From Adiantum capillus-veneris (lineage: Eukaryota; Streptophyta; Polypodiopsida; Polypodiales; Pteridaceae): a stretch of 64,000 nucleotides of DNA. How positions within the stretch are numbered: position 1 is the first letter of the stretch; every line of letters begins with the position of its first letter. Where the stretch lies: positions 84,836,180-84,900,179 of the forward strand of contig CM043962.1 of assembly GCA_014529385.2 (NCBI GenBank). The letters are read 5' to 3'. Both the position numbers and the translations under genes were made by a program. This document shows positions 53,888 through 64,000 of this stretch, one piece after another. Under the pieces are notes generated by a model. It was not told the DNA's origin and made no database searches. It saw nothing but the letters and a program-made list of their open reading frames with translations.

Positions 53888-53977
<90 letters not shown>
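53888..53977. repeat. (GA)45 run in LINE leader
   Basis: An uninterrupted GA run between CGCGCGC and GGCTGCCC. Unlike the other GA runs of the window it is not next to the GAAATGAAATGTTATATT LINE end, so it is not a (CT)n-LINE tail. Confidence 0.9.
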
Positions 53978-53978
<1 letters not shown>

Positions 53979-54212
53979 CTGCCCTGCCTGCGCGCGCGAA
54001 ATCTGCTGCTGCACTGCCTGCCGCAAGACCTGCTGCCTTGCCGTGACTGATGCTGCCCTGCCTACGCGCGCAACAACAGCCACCAAGTCACGCACTTGCT
54101 GCCTGTCAGAATTCGCGCGCAAATCTGTTGCTGGCTTGCTGCGCGCCAATCTCTGCCTTGCTGTCTGTGCGCGCCCTGCACTGCCTGCCTCGCGAATTGC
54201 CAGCTGCCCTAG

Positions 54213-54335
54213 AAACCCTAATCCCGTAAACCCTAATTGCCTCTACAAACCCTAATTCCCTTGCAAACCCTAATTCCTCAAAACCCTAATCCCGTCAACC
54301 CTAATTCCCTGAAACCCTAATCCCGTAAACCCTAA
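54213..54335 (+). promoter_or_regulatory. Telobox cluster (AAACCCTAA x7)
   Basis: Seven exact AAACCCTAA and one AACCCTAA, spaced 13-18 bp apart, just upstream of LINE ORF1. The irregular spacing excludes a true telomeric tract. In plants such boxes bind Myb-type telobox proteins and occur in promoters and 5' UTRs of highly expressed genes. The role here is inferred. Confidence 0.7.
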
Positions 54336-54474
54336 CTGTCTCAGCCCCGAACCCTGACTGTGCGCATTCTTCTACCGCCTGCAAGAGAAAGAGAGAAAGA
54401 GAGAGAGAGAGAGAAAGCGTCCAAGATTCCTTTCGGGTCTTCCTTTTCCCATTCGCCAGTCTAGCCCATTCTTC

Positions 54475-56247
54475 ATGGCGGCTTTGCCGGTCTCGAGTGC
54501 TGCGCACGGCGCTCCATCACCACTTGCCTGTCGCGTGGACTGTACTGGCGACCTGTTGACATGCATTGACTCCAAAATACAACACTTGGCACAGCATGCC
54601 TTGGTTGGCCGGATGATTGGACAGTCTCCAGCTCGCTCTTCTATACGTGATTGGTGTCAGACTGCATTGGGCACTACTCAGGGACGGGTGTCGGAGCTTA
54701 CATTTCTTGGCAGAGGCATATTCATGGTACGTCTTTCAGATCCTGCCACTGCCTCAACTCTCCTGGCTCGGTCTCCGATACTCTCTGATCGCAGGATGAT
54801 ATACTTGACGAGGTGGTATCCCGAGTTTACTACTGAGGAGTTTGACAGTCGACACCTTATTCCCAGATTCCCTCTGACGCTCTCCTTCCCGAATATGCCT
54901 CTCCATTTTATTGATGAGCATCTCCTTCAGATGATTGCTGCTCATTTTGGCATAGTAGTTCCAGGATCCTGCATCTTCTCCTGTGGCCCACCTTGCATTC
55001 AGGTCCTCGTGTTTGGGGATACTTCATTACCAGATACAGTTACTGTGGCTGTGCGCGATCGAGACTACTCTTGCCGAATGGTAGTCACCGGCCGCCCAGG
55101 GCAGTGCTTACGTTGTCACGAGATGGGACACTTGGCACGAGATTGCCCCACCCTGCCACGCCATCGGCGACAACAACAGCCGGCTCCTGGCACTCATGCT
55201 CAGCCATGTGGTTAGCGTCAACAACCGGTTCCTCCTACTACTTCTCGAGCACCTCGACAGCCTGCAGGTGCTCCTCGAGCTTTGACCCTCCATGTCCCTC
55301 CCTCCGCTTCAGTTCCTAATGAGACTGCATGGCAGACAGTGGGTCGTAACCATTCATTCCGTCCTCGTCAGCAACCTACACCGCATGCAGCCCCCAGTGT
55401 TACCTCTCTTGCTCCCTCTCAAGTTTCCACCACCCCATAACCCCCTGCTTCTCCTTGCCATTCTTCTTCTTCAACACAGGATCACTTACCTCTGCTACCA
55501 ACACCTCCTTCTCTTGCCGTTCTCCCGCCCGCTCCTTCCCCTCTTCCCGAGATCCCTATTCCCATGCAGATGGATCATCCCCCGCTATTACCTCTCCCTT
55601 TTCCTCCTCTCCCTCTCGCCCTTGCCCCCCCCCCTCCACCTTCTGGTCCTCCCCCTCCCTCAGCCGCTCATACTTACGTCCCACACAGTTTTCTCAGCTC
55701 TTGCCCTCTTTCCTGGAGCACTCATCGGGTTGAAATGTGCGTTGACTCAGAAGGACCACTGCGGGTGCAGCTCTACCTTATGCATCACAAGCCAGGTTGT
55801 GTTCCCTCTTTAATAGGCAGTCGCTCTCAGCCCACCCATTCCTTTTTCCTTCCATTCCACGCAGCTCAGGAATGGTCTGAGGATCAGGTTCTACATTTTG
55901 TGCATGCCCAATCTATGGCTCAGCTTCATTCATGGTTGTCTACTTCCGCTCCGGATGTACTGTCTCCACACTTCCCTTCCTGTATTGGTGCTATGGAATG
56001 GAGTGATGTTTATGCTTGCTATTCATTGCCTGTGGTCATTCATGTATCCTCAGATGTGGTGCTTCCTATGTCTATGCGCATTTGGGGTGTCAAAGCTGCA
56101 GCATCGGTAATGCAATGTAAACAAGCTGAGATCCGCAGTTGGTGCAATGAGATGCCATATTTTAGAGAGGGCTTGCGGGTTGCTTTCCTACCGCCCGAAG
56201 CTCACCCCTTGGATGGCCCAGCTGCCTCCAAGAAGATGCACAGTTAG
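54475..56247 (+). pseudogene. LINE ORF1 with DUF4283 domain and zinc knuckle
   Basis: 591 codons in one frame with TAG at 55213 and TAA at about 55437. Residues about 25-205 resemble DUF4283 of plant L1 ORF1 (LTFLGRGIFMVRLSDPATAS, MIYLTRWYPEFT). The CCHC knuckle CLRCHEMGHLARDC is at about 55107-55148. A Pro-rich linker follows (55440-55690), then a second conserved-looking domain to the end (AAQEWSEDQVLHFVHAQSMA, ISAL-free, Trp-rich). The protein would bind LINE RNA. ORF2 starts 24 bp downstream. Confidence 0.85.
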
Positions 56248-56270
56248 TCAGATGCTTTACCAATTCTTTC

Positions 56271-57461
56271 ATGCAGACTATGGATTTACATGTAGTTTCT
56301 TGGAATGCTAATGGTTTACAGACTTCTCGAGTAAGAGGTTCCCGCAAGCTTTTACTTCGCAGAGATTTACACGCTCATGTAGTAGGCACTGTGGATATAT
56401 TACTAGTACAGGAGCATAAGATTGCCACTCCCTTTGGTAATCTCATGCCCTCCGGTGCTCACACTTTTTGGGAGCCTGCTCTGGGCATTCATGGATAGAG
56501 TTGCGGTGTATGCATTTCAGTGGGGCCACGTTACTTGGCCTCAGTTCAGCAGCATGGCACCCTTGTCGCTGGCAGAGCAGTCTATGTGTCTCTTCGGATT
56601 CAGGACTCTATCATTGGTTTTATGTCAGTCTACGCACCCACTACTCCTCGGGAGAGGGCTACTTTTTGGACCTCCTTGGCTACTGTTCTACTTGCTGTAG
56701 ACTCTTGGGTTGTTGGAGGCGACTTCAACAATGTCGAAAGCGACTCTGATTGGCGATCCATCACACCTCCTGTTCTATCATCCATTTCTCCCGATGAGCA
56801 GTCAGCTTTGGATCGATTTCTTCTAGCTATTCAAGGTGTTGATGCATGGCACATACCCTCTTTTGGTCATCACCCTGCTACATTTCATTACTCGTGGGGG
56901 TTTCAGAGACAGCAGGGGAGATTATCAGAGCGACTTGATCGTTTTTACATTGGCCCTTGGGCAGCTGCTCTAGGTGGATTTACTACTATTTGGAGAGGGA
57001 CCAACCTCTCAGATCACTTACCCATCTCATTGTTTATCTCCTTCACTAGATCCTCTGCACAGAGACGGGGCTGCCGCATCCCTGACAGTGTTCTCACCAC
57101 TGAAGTTTTGCAGCAATAGATTCATGACTTACGGTCCACGGGTGCTTCTTATTGTGGTCCCCCTGGCGAGTTCCTTGCTCATTGCATTACTCAGTCTAGT
57201 ATTTACTGCCGTGATCAGACTGCTATTATTCATCGACAGTTGAGAGTACGCGAGTCTGATCTTCACATTCCTCTTGGTTTCACACAGCACTTGCTTGAGG
57301 AGTGGCCTGAGGATGCTTATCTCGCTGCTAGACAGACAGAGCTCACAGAGGAAATTCGTCGCGTACAGGAGGCTAGGTCCGAGTTCACTCATCATGCTTC
57401 AGTATCTCATTGGATAGCTAAAGCTGATCGAATGAATAAAGCCTTGATGCATACTGGATAA
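56271..57461 (+). pseudogene. DUF4283-LINE ORF2: endonuclease domain
   Basis: A single frame with TAG at 56496 and 57117. It starts MDLHVVSWNANGLQTSRVRG and continues with DILLVQEHKI, FMSVYAPTTPRERATFW, VVGGDFNNVESDSDW and, at the end of the domain, NLSDHLPIS. All catalytic blocks of the LINE apurinic endonuclease are recognisable, including the SDH box. The helical linker to RT is open at 57240-57461 and then breaks. Confidence 0.88.
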
Positions 57462-60111
57462 TATCTTCACTTTTTATGAGGCAGTAGAGTGGGCCAGATC
57501 ATCTTCTGAACCTCTCGCTTTTTTCATTCTTGACTTCGAGAAAGCATACGATCGTGTTGAGTGGGACTTTCTCGAAGGATCATTAGCCAGGATGGGTTTC
57601 CCCTCGCGATGGATCGCAGGCATTTCCGCTCTCTTAGGACTGCCCGCAATGCTATTACTATTGGTGGTCGTGTCAATCGCAGTTTTGAGCTCTCTCGATC
57701 TGTACGACAGTGATGTCCTTTATTAGCATATCTGTATCTGTTTGTTAGAGAGACTATGTCAGATTTTCTTCGTGCTCAGAGTCATGCATTTCGTGGCTTG
57801 ACCATGCCAGTACCTTCAACTCCGGACCTTATCGATCAGGAGTTCGTTGGTGACACTATGCTGATGTTGCACTATTTGCTAGCAGCTCTTGATGCCATGC
57901 GGGAGGCCTTGACGGTTTTTTGCATTGCCAGTGGTGCACGTATTAACTGGCATAAATCCTATGGGTTACTGGTTGGCAGTGATGACATACCTACTTGGGG
58001 GGTAGCTGATGGTTTCACATGGCTGCAGTCGGGACAGACATGCAGATATCTGGGCTTTCAGGTTGGATTTGACGTTTCCTTACAGCAACAGTTTGCACCC
58101 GTACTACAGTCTATTCGCAGGAAGCTGTCATTGGTCTTCACGTCATCTGTCGTTGGCTGGCCGTGCATTGGTCGTCAACCAGGTCATTCTGGCTACAGTA
58201 TGGTATACGGCCTCTTGTTGGATGCTACATTCTGGAGTGATAGCTCAGCTCCGCAGACTAGTGCGGAACTTTTTATGGAGTGGCACAGATGGGACTACTG
58301 ATACTCGTGCTCAAGTTTGGTGGTCCACGATTATTCGACCTAGGTCAGAGGGAGGCCTTGGCATTATTGATCTAGAATTACAGAGTCGCGCCCTTTTTAC
58401 CAAGCTTATTGTTCGGGGTCTTTTTTCCGGCCAAGAACCTTGGAAAATGCTTCTTCAGGCCGCTCTTTGCACAACAACTCCACGCCTCGGCACTAGAGAT
58501 GGTCATACTTGGCATACAGGGTATCGTTTTCTCTTTACGGATGCCCCTCTGTCCACCCGCACTCTCTCACCCTTCATCCGATCACTCCTTCAGATTTGGG
58601 TTTCCATGCGACGAGCTCTCATACGCTCACCTCCCTCATGTCGTGAGGAGATTGAGCGCCAGCCTCTCATTTGGAATGATGTAGTTCTTGATTCTTCGGT
58701 TAACCCACCCCGTCAGCTTGGAGAGAGGACTCACATTGACTGGGCTGCTTGGGACACTGGCCCTGCTTCCTCTATGCGGTTGTTTCATGAGACGCGTATG
58801 CTGGATGCAGATTTTATAGCAGAACATTATGACATTGGTCGCGGGGTGACAGACAGACTTCTTGAGAATGACTTCGCCGTTCCTTCACAGTGGGATGTTG
58901 TGATGCGAGGCACGGTTCAGATGCCTCCACATAGTGGCTGGGAAGGTCTCTTTGCTCAGAGCACTCTCTTATTAGTTCGTTTAGACACCATGCTGTTCAC
59001 AGTTGATTCAGACTCCTCTCAAGGGATTCATGCTAGATTGACATATGCTACCACCTCTCCGCACCTTGTCTACCCCGGCGCTCGATGGGAGGCCATACGA
59101 GTGGTTGGCTCTCGCGAGAAGCGTTGTTGTGTTGACCCCCGTTTCGCATCCGCTGATGCCGCCCTTTGGAGGCTTTGGGTGTGGGAGGGTCGTGCCTTAT
59201 CTCAGCTTTATTGGGACCCAGGAGAGTGGCATTGGCCTCACTCTAACCCCACCGGTGCACATGTATCATTTTTTGAGTACACTGTCAGAATTGGAAGATT
59301 CGCATTGATGAGACAGCACCCAGAGCAGCCCACTCGTATGCGTTTCTGGTTACATTCAGGTCTCTCCCATGCCTATCTACAACAGTTTTGGTTAGCCATC
59401 TGGGATTTACATGCGGCTCATCGTATTTCTTTTTTCACGTGGATGATTGCACATGCAAGACTTCCAGTTGGGACTTGGCTAGCTACTATGGGTCATGATC
59501 CGTCATGCACTCGATGTCCTTCGCGACTACATGAGTCACCTGCACACTGTCTTTGGTCATGCTCCTCTTCTCATATAGTGTGGCTACCAGTTTGCTTTTT
59601 ACTTAGCAGAGCAGGTGTTCAGGATGGATTTCTCACTTGGGGCTCTGTCTCATGGTTGATGCCGATGCCCGGACCGCAGCTTTTCCACGAGGGCTCAGAC
59701 ACAGATCCAACTCTTATGCTTACCTCGACTGGCTATCGGCGAGGAACTTTGGCTATGTTACCACAAATCGCATGGCAAGGGGATCCTCAGACACGTGATG
59801 AAGTTTTTTCAGTCATCACTAGCATTACACTATGGAATATTTGGAGAGCTCGTTGTCTTCACATTCTCAGTGCGGCTCCAGAGCTCCTTCAGGATACCCT
59901 TACTGCCATTTGGCTGGACATCATTCACACCCTGATTTGGCAGTGGGATTCTTCCTCAGGTACATCTAGAGCAGCCGAGGCTCGACGATTTGCCTTTCTT
60001 CGGCGTTGGGCCCGAGCTCCACTCTTTTTCACACTTACAGGTGGTCAGATTATATGGCATTATGCCCCCCCTCAGTGGTTTCTCCTCCACTCATCACACA
60101 GACCACCATGA
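57462..60111 (+). pseudogene. DUF4283-LINE ORF2: RT remnant and C-terminal domain
   Basis: The RT N-terminus is deleted at about 57460. LAFFILDFEKAYDRVEWDFL (57510-57570) starts the palm. A TGA sits in the QGCP-like box, and the active site reads EFVGDTMLML, so the first Asp of the expected F/YADD box is Gly (57849-57851). After a frameshift at about 58125 a 660-codon frame runs to 60111 with SLAGRALVVNQVILATVWYT, the WWSTIIRPRSEGGLGIIDL segment typical of plant L1, and a zinc-binding reverse-transcriptase C-terminal motif (FFTWMIAHARLPVGTWLATM, CTRCPSRLHESPAHCLWSC). It is catalytically dead. Confidence 0.88.
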
Positions 60112-60243
60112 GATTGTACTAGTCGAGTTGTCACTATAGTGGCTCTCATCCTTACATTCAGCTTGTACACCCCACGTGACAGGCTATTTTGGCATCCGTT
60201 GGGGATTATATTGTACTCAGTAATATACAGCCCTGATTTTTCC

Positions 60244-60248
<5 letters not shown>

Positions 60249-60328
<80 letters not shown>

Positions 60329-60752
60329 AAATGAAATGAAATGTTATATTAAACGTCTTCAAAAGGCCAAAATGACCTATGAGACCAAACTGATACAATC
60401 TTGGTGGATATAATATAATGTATGGGTGCAAAAATAAAACAAAGTTAAATGAAAAACTAAAATCTTAACTGCTAGATGTGAACTAAGCAGCTAGTTGGAA
60501 ATATGTAGGATATGAGTAGGGGGGGGGGGGGGGGGGGGGGGTGAAAGTAGTGACTGGGGGACTAATACAACTCAATGTGGGTGTGCGTGTGGGAATATAA
60601 TGGGTGAGAGTTGATACAAAGGCTGATACAAGAGGAGCAAGATGTACAATCTTCAAAAGAGCTAAATCATAGGAGATCCATCATCGGTTGCGGGCAGATC
60701 TTATCAATCTCCTCTGTGGTTAATAGTTTGACCGAGCGTCGTGTATGTCCAA
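60249..60752 (-). mobile_element. Tail and 3' UTR of a further antisense LINE (copy 7)
   Basis: The GA run 60249-60325 is followed by GAAATGAAATGTTATATT, the hairpin AGGTCATTTTGGCCT on the minus strand (60364-60378), and the 3' UTR to about 60752, where a hAT element interrupts it. A homopolymer of 23 G lies at 60519-60541. The rest of the LINE would lie beyond the window. Confidence 0.88.
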
Positions 60753-60764
60753 CAAAGTTACCCG

Positions 60765-60850
60765 GAACACGGCACGGGAACGGCGACGGGCCTCCTTGTG
60801 GAACGGGGAACGGGAAGGGGTCCGGAAAGGGAACGGCGCGGAACGGGAGG
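60765..60850. repeat. Subterminal GGAACGGG repeats of the hAT element
   Basis: At least six copies of a GAACGG core in 85 bp (GGAACACGGCACGGGAACGG, GGAACGGGGAACGGGAAGG, AACGGCGCGGAACGGGAGG). The location at the element end suggests transposase binding sites. Confidence 0.7.
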
Positions 60851-61379
60851 CTAAAAAAACACCCAAATAATGTTATTTTTAACGTTATGTGCTTGAATAC
60901 AAGTAGTACTAGAGTCCTTTGACTCTAATATCCACACAAACATGATTTGAAGACCATTCAACCTTATTATGACTTGATTGGGATGTGCGGCACCCAGAGT
61001 ACATAGTACATATACAACATTGAACAAACACAATGCTCATACACAATTGTCAATATCATATGTAATTACAGATTAGAGCTCTCAAATAATTGCAAGAGTA
61101 GAAGTCAGAGATAACACTCTTCGCTTAATTCTGGCTAACAAGGCCTGCCAAGGCGCTACAAAAAAATCAAAGGTGACATATACCATAATGAGAGTCGAGA
61201 CTTGAGACTACAAGGGGGCCAAACCAGTGACCACAATACCACAAGACTGAAGGTGACAAATACCATAAAGATGCTAGTAGATACAAATGTCAAAGAGGGC
61301 AAGGCTCAAGCAGCCATACAAAAAGGTAAAGATAATGGAAGTCCTAAAGTCGCAACTCTTGAGCCTCAAGAGTCAAGAC

Positions 61380-63630
61380 TCAAGAGCCACTAGCCTGAGA
61401 GGCCTCCCAATTCGTAGTAGCCGGTTGTAAATCATGCACATCCTCCCAATCCTCATCATCGAGCTCTAGGCCCGGCTCGATCGCCATGGATGAAGTACCT
61501 GGTGTTGGTGGATGCGCATCTCCACTTGCCTGAGGAGCCTCTTGCTCCATCTCCCACTGTGTAAAAGGATCTGTCTGTTTGTTTGTACTCTTGCAAAGCA
61601 TTTTCAAATTTGCGCTGACAAAGACAAGATCGTTAGCCTTCTCCACTCCAAGCCGATTCCTCTTCTTGGAAGCAATGTGGCTAAAGGTACTCCACAATTG
61701 CTCCAAGCATGAGGTACTAATTGATTGGCTGAGAATACGAATCTCCAATCTCTGACGCTCAAGGCCATCATAGCCATAGTCCTCCCACCATAGCACTGAA
61801 CCTATCTTCCTGCGATCAATCTGAGCATCTAGACTGCCAAATGACCCCCGCATCTTTCTGTACTGTCTCAACTGATCTCTGACAAGGGCGTCGCCCATCT
61901 TTGTCTAGTACCATCTTGTTTAAGATCTCTTTAAATTGGTTCATGACTTCTCTATCTGTCTCTTGCCGTGCACCTTGGAACTCTGGATCCACCATGTATG
62001 CTGCCCCGTCTAAAGGAGAGACATATGAATTCCACCTCAAGCTGCAAAGCGCATGGATCTCCTCATATCGCTCTACTTTCGGCTCATGCTGTACAAGCTG
62101 CTCGATCATGCGGTCCATTGCCTCATAAATCTTGCCAATGCAAGGATCCATGCCATCCAGAACTTGAAGCAAATGAACCACCGGTTTTACCTGTGCGTCT
62201 AGACTCTTGAGCTCCTTCGATCCTCTGCCTTATCCTTGCACAAAATCCTTGCAACTGTCTTTGCATAGAGGGAGGTGATGAATTCATCATTGATGAAGAC
62301 TTGTCGGACCGCATTTTGACATTCAGACAGCCTGCGCACGAGAAGAAAGTTGAATGCGAAGCGGGTGTCTGAATACTTTAGAAGCACTTTGCCGCCCGAC
62401 CTCTTGAGGTACTCACTCCGAACCAAGTTGTGATTGTTGATGAAAGTAACAATCTTCACTACATTAGCAATGATTGGAGCAATCCAGTCTAGCTTGCGGA
62501 TGTCTTTTAGAAGGTTGTTCAATCAGTGTGCCATGCAAAAGCACACTGTCACATGCGGATAGTGGCCCTCTATAATAGCTGCTACTGCCTTGTTTGATGC
62601 CTCCCCATCTGTGACAAAGGCCACCACGTGTTGCTGACCGATCGATTCTATGGCTACTGTCCACTCTGTAGAGAGGACATCGGCGGACTTGCCACTCTCG
62701 GTGGCATCATGAGAGTGCACAAAGTACATCTCTCCACTCGAGTATGCGCTGAGACCATAGATAGATCTCTTCCTTGTATCGCTCCACCCAGCGGCAATAA
62801 GGGAAACGCCATGTTTTGCCCAAAGACGCTGAATATTGAGTGTTGCTTGCTCCACGATAGCCTTCTCTCGATCGAGCAAAGTGGTTCGGAGAGCCTCTGA
62901 AGATGGCGGCACATAGCCGGTGCCATTCTCACCTTTCCTTTGCATCATGACTTTCCAATACTCCGACCTATTTCAATCAAACATAGAAGAGGATAGTATC
63001 AAAAGGGCGGAAACGATGATAACGGAAGAAATGAGAGAGAAGGTTGATAAATCATAAAACATATCTCGTTGCGACAAATGGGATATGGTCGTGATAGAAG
63101 AATCGGGCCATGGCCGCATCCACCTCTTCCTTCTTCTTTGGGTCTCAAGAGGTGGCAAGGGTCTTTTGGCAACAAATCGGACCCGATGAAGATCCACTGG
63201 CACCTTAACCGGGTAGAGAGAAAGAAGGGAAAATGAAGGTCTTTGGGTTGATACCTTTGCGTGCGGGCTTGGCTTTATGGTTGGATTGCCGATCGTTTTC
63301 CTCGAGCTCCTTCCTCTTGGTGCAAAATTTCACCTCATGTCCCGGCACTCGAAGAAAGTGTGCCCTCACTTTGTCATGCCCCCCTTTCCGCGTGTAAGAG
63401 CATAGCTTGCATTCCCATGCACGAGAACCTCCCGCCGCCGACAAGGTGCCCTCCGAGGTCACTTCATCCCACCACGACCATTCCTTCGCCTTTTGAGTGT
63501 TGCCCGCATGAACGGAGGGGGTTGTACGAGAAGAAAGGCCATGGAGTGACGGATGATGAAGACAAAAGAAAATCACGATAGAGAGCTTGAGAGAGGCTTC
63601 ACTTCTTGAGAAGTTGAGAGTCGAGCCCAA
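61380..63630 (-). pseudogene. hAT transposase with BED zinc finger and DUF659 core
   Basis: Exon-like part 1 (63630 to about 63255) has the BED finger: SWWDEVTSEGT, WECKLCSY, HDKVRAHFLRVPGHEVKFC. A donor AAAG|GTATC at 63255 and an acceptor near 62971 define a probable intron. Part 2 (62970 to 62199) contains the RNase H-like core: AAGWSDTRKRSIYGLSAY with its first Asp and VVAFVTDGEASNKAVAAII with the second, then CFCMAH. A TGA at about 62523 interrupts the frame there. Part 3 (62181-61816) has LCSLRWNSYVSPLDGAAYMV. Part 4 (61898-61380) has LEIRILSQSISTSCLEQLWS, the C-terminal dimerisation region, and an acidic tail. Frames shift between parts, so it is probably inactive. The start lies near 63630 but was not fixed. 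Confidence 0.85.
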
Positions 63631-63895
63631 GGGAGAGAGAGCTTGAGCCTTGAAGCCTTGAGGCTTGAAAGTTCAGAGCAAGAGGGAGCTTAGAGAGCCT
63701 TGAAGGCTTGAGGCTTGAGAGCTTGAGAGCAAGAGAGAGCTTGAGAGCCTTGAAGGCTTGAGGCTTGAGGCTTGAGGCTTGAGAGCTTGAGCAATGAGTA
63801 GACTGTAGTGCGGAGGGGAGGTTGAAGCTTGAGAGCAAGAGAGAGAGCCTTGAGAAGTTGATTGAACTTGAGAGCAAGAGACTCGAGTGAGCTTG
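63605..63895. repeat. GCTTGAG-based tandem repeats
   Basis: Many imperfect units of GCTTGAGAGC and CTTGAAGGCTTGAG, with a longer period of 50-60 bp visible around 63640-63760. It lies upstream of the transposase start inside the hAT element. The last 100 bp of the window shows no feature. Confidence 0.75.
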
Positions 63896-64000
63896 AGAGG
63901 AAAGGGTGAGGGGGTGGCTAGTTATACAGGAAAATGTATGAGGCCTAAAGCCTATGAGGCGTTTTTTACACCCTTTTAAAAAATGCCCGTTTTTCATTGT

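Larger units (their letters stand above)
53710..60248 (+). mobile_element. Sense plant L1-type LINE with DUF4283 ORF1
   Basis: Layout: leader with a 90-bp GA run (53888-53977) and a telobox cluster (54213-54335), ORF1 (54475-56247), ORF2 (56271-60111) and a 3' UTR of about 130 bp ending in a short A-run at 60244-60248. It is unrelated to the (CT)n-tailed family, in both ORF1 type and RT sequence. ORF2 is disabled by stops, a deletion and an active-site change. Start and end coordinates are approximate because no target duplication could be fixed. Confidence 0.88.
38261..64000 (+). other. TOP1 intron 12, more than 25.7 kb, continues past window
   Basis: No segment resembling the Tyr-containing C-terminal exon was seen from 38261 to the end. 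The content is retroelements and a hAT element, listed separately. 38261-38480 is plain intron. An alternative is that this allele lacks its 3' end. Confidence 0.75.
60753..64000 (-). mobile_element. hAT-superfamily DNA transposon, partial (one end in window)
   Basis: The left end starts near 60753 (CAAAGTTACCCGGAAC) inside LINE copy 7. It has a dense subterminal block of GGAACGGG/CGGGAACGG repeats (60765-60850), typical of hAT subterminal transposase-binding repeats. The minus strand then carries a transposase gene with BED finger, DUF659-type core and dimerisation region. The right end and the 8-bp target duplication lie outside the window. Confidence 0.85.

Noticed and set aside
54213-54335. 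Interstitial telomere repeat
   Set aside because: Units are separated by 4-9 unrelated bases and are not a head-to-tail CCCTAAA array, so telobox motifs fit better.
38261-64000. Terminal TOP1 exon with the catalytic Tyr
   Set aside because: I looked for a reading like SKINYLDPR with a GT-AG acceptor on the + strand and found none; only a systematic search could exclude a diverged exon.
1-64000. tRNA, rRNA, CRISPR or bacterial-type operons
   Set aside because: No cloverleaf, rRNA motif or spaced repeat array was recognised, and the window is eukaryotic intron and transposon sequence.

Overview
This window is nuclear DNA from a land plant with a large, repeat-rich genome. The pointers are a plant-type DNA topoisomerase I (TOP1) gene with phase-consistent introns, telobox-like AAACCCTAA motifs, a plant L1-type LINE with a DUF4283/CCHC ORF1, chromodomain Ty3 elements and a hAT transposon with a BED finger. 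Introns above 25 kb and the retroelement mix fit a fern, another seed-free vascular plant or a gymnosperm better than a compact angiosperm. This placement is inference; I cannot name the species.

The only host gene I can support is TOP1 on the + strand. Exon 1 (ATG at 4008) is followed by eleven more exons up to 38260. All junctions are GT-AG and keep one reading frame, giving about 1068 codons. Four of the five family catalytic residues are encoded here (Arg in exon 7, Lys in exon 9, Arg in exon 10, His in exon 12). The exon or exons with the catalytic Tyr are not visible, so intron 12 must run past the window end (more than 25.7 kb). Intron 8 is 25.8 kb (11797-37588).

Nearly everything else is transposable elements in those introns. 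Intron 4 holds a LINE scrap between two arrays of a degenerate minisatellite. Intron 8 holds, in order: a 5'-truncated antisense LINE (11818-13440); a near-complete antisense LINE (13445 to about 26490) interrupted by a complete chromodomain Ty3/gypsy element with both LTRs and a GCTAG target duplication (14003-22013); a G-rich patch; a second long antisense LINE (26971 to about 32757) carrying a 0.5 kb MITE-like insertion and a solo LTR; a deleted chromovirus with its 3' LTR; another LINE scrap; and one more solo LTR. Intron 12 holds a sense LINE with an internal deletion (about 38480-52306), itself interrupted by an 11-kb Ty3/gypsy element (39785-50782, AGGAG target duplication). That element's pol frame continues for about 1,400 codons beyond integrase. 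Then come LINE 3' fragments, a sense DUF4283-type LINE (about 53710-60248), the tail of a further antisense LINE, and a hAT element inserted into it (about 60753 to the end).

The most notable signals are these. One LINE family ends in a (CT)n tail rather than poly(A), next to a conserved 3' hairpin, and encodes a coiled-coil ORF1 ending in an L1-like domain. The 11-kb gypsy element has a giant 3' coding extension and three zinc knuckles. Most stop codons in the retroelement frames are TAG at positions where CAG is plausible, which suggests CHG-methylation decay. A motif is shared by four otherwise different LTRs. A (GA)n plus telobox leader sits upstream of the DUF4283 LINE. All similarity statements come from reading motifs by eye; no database search or alignment was run.
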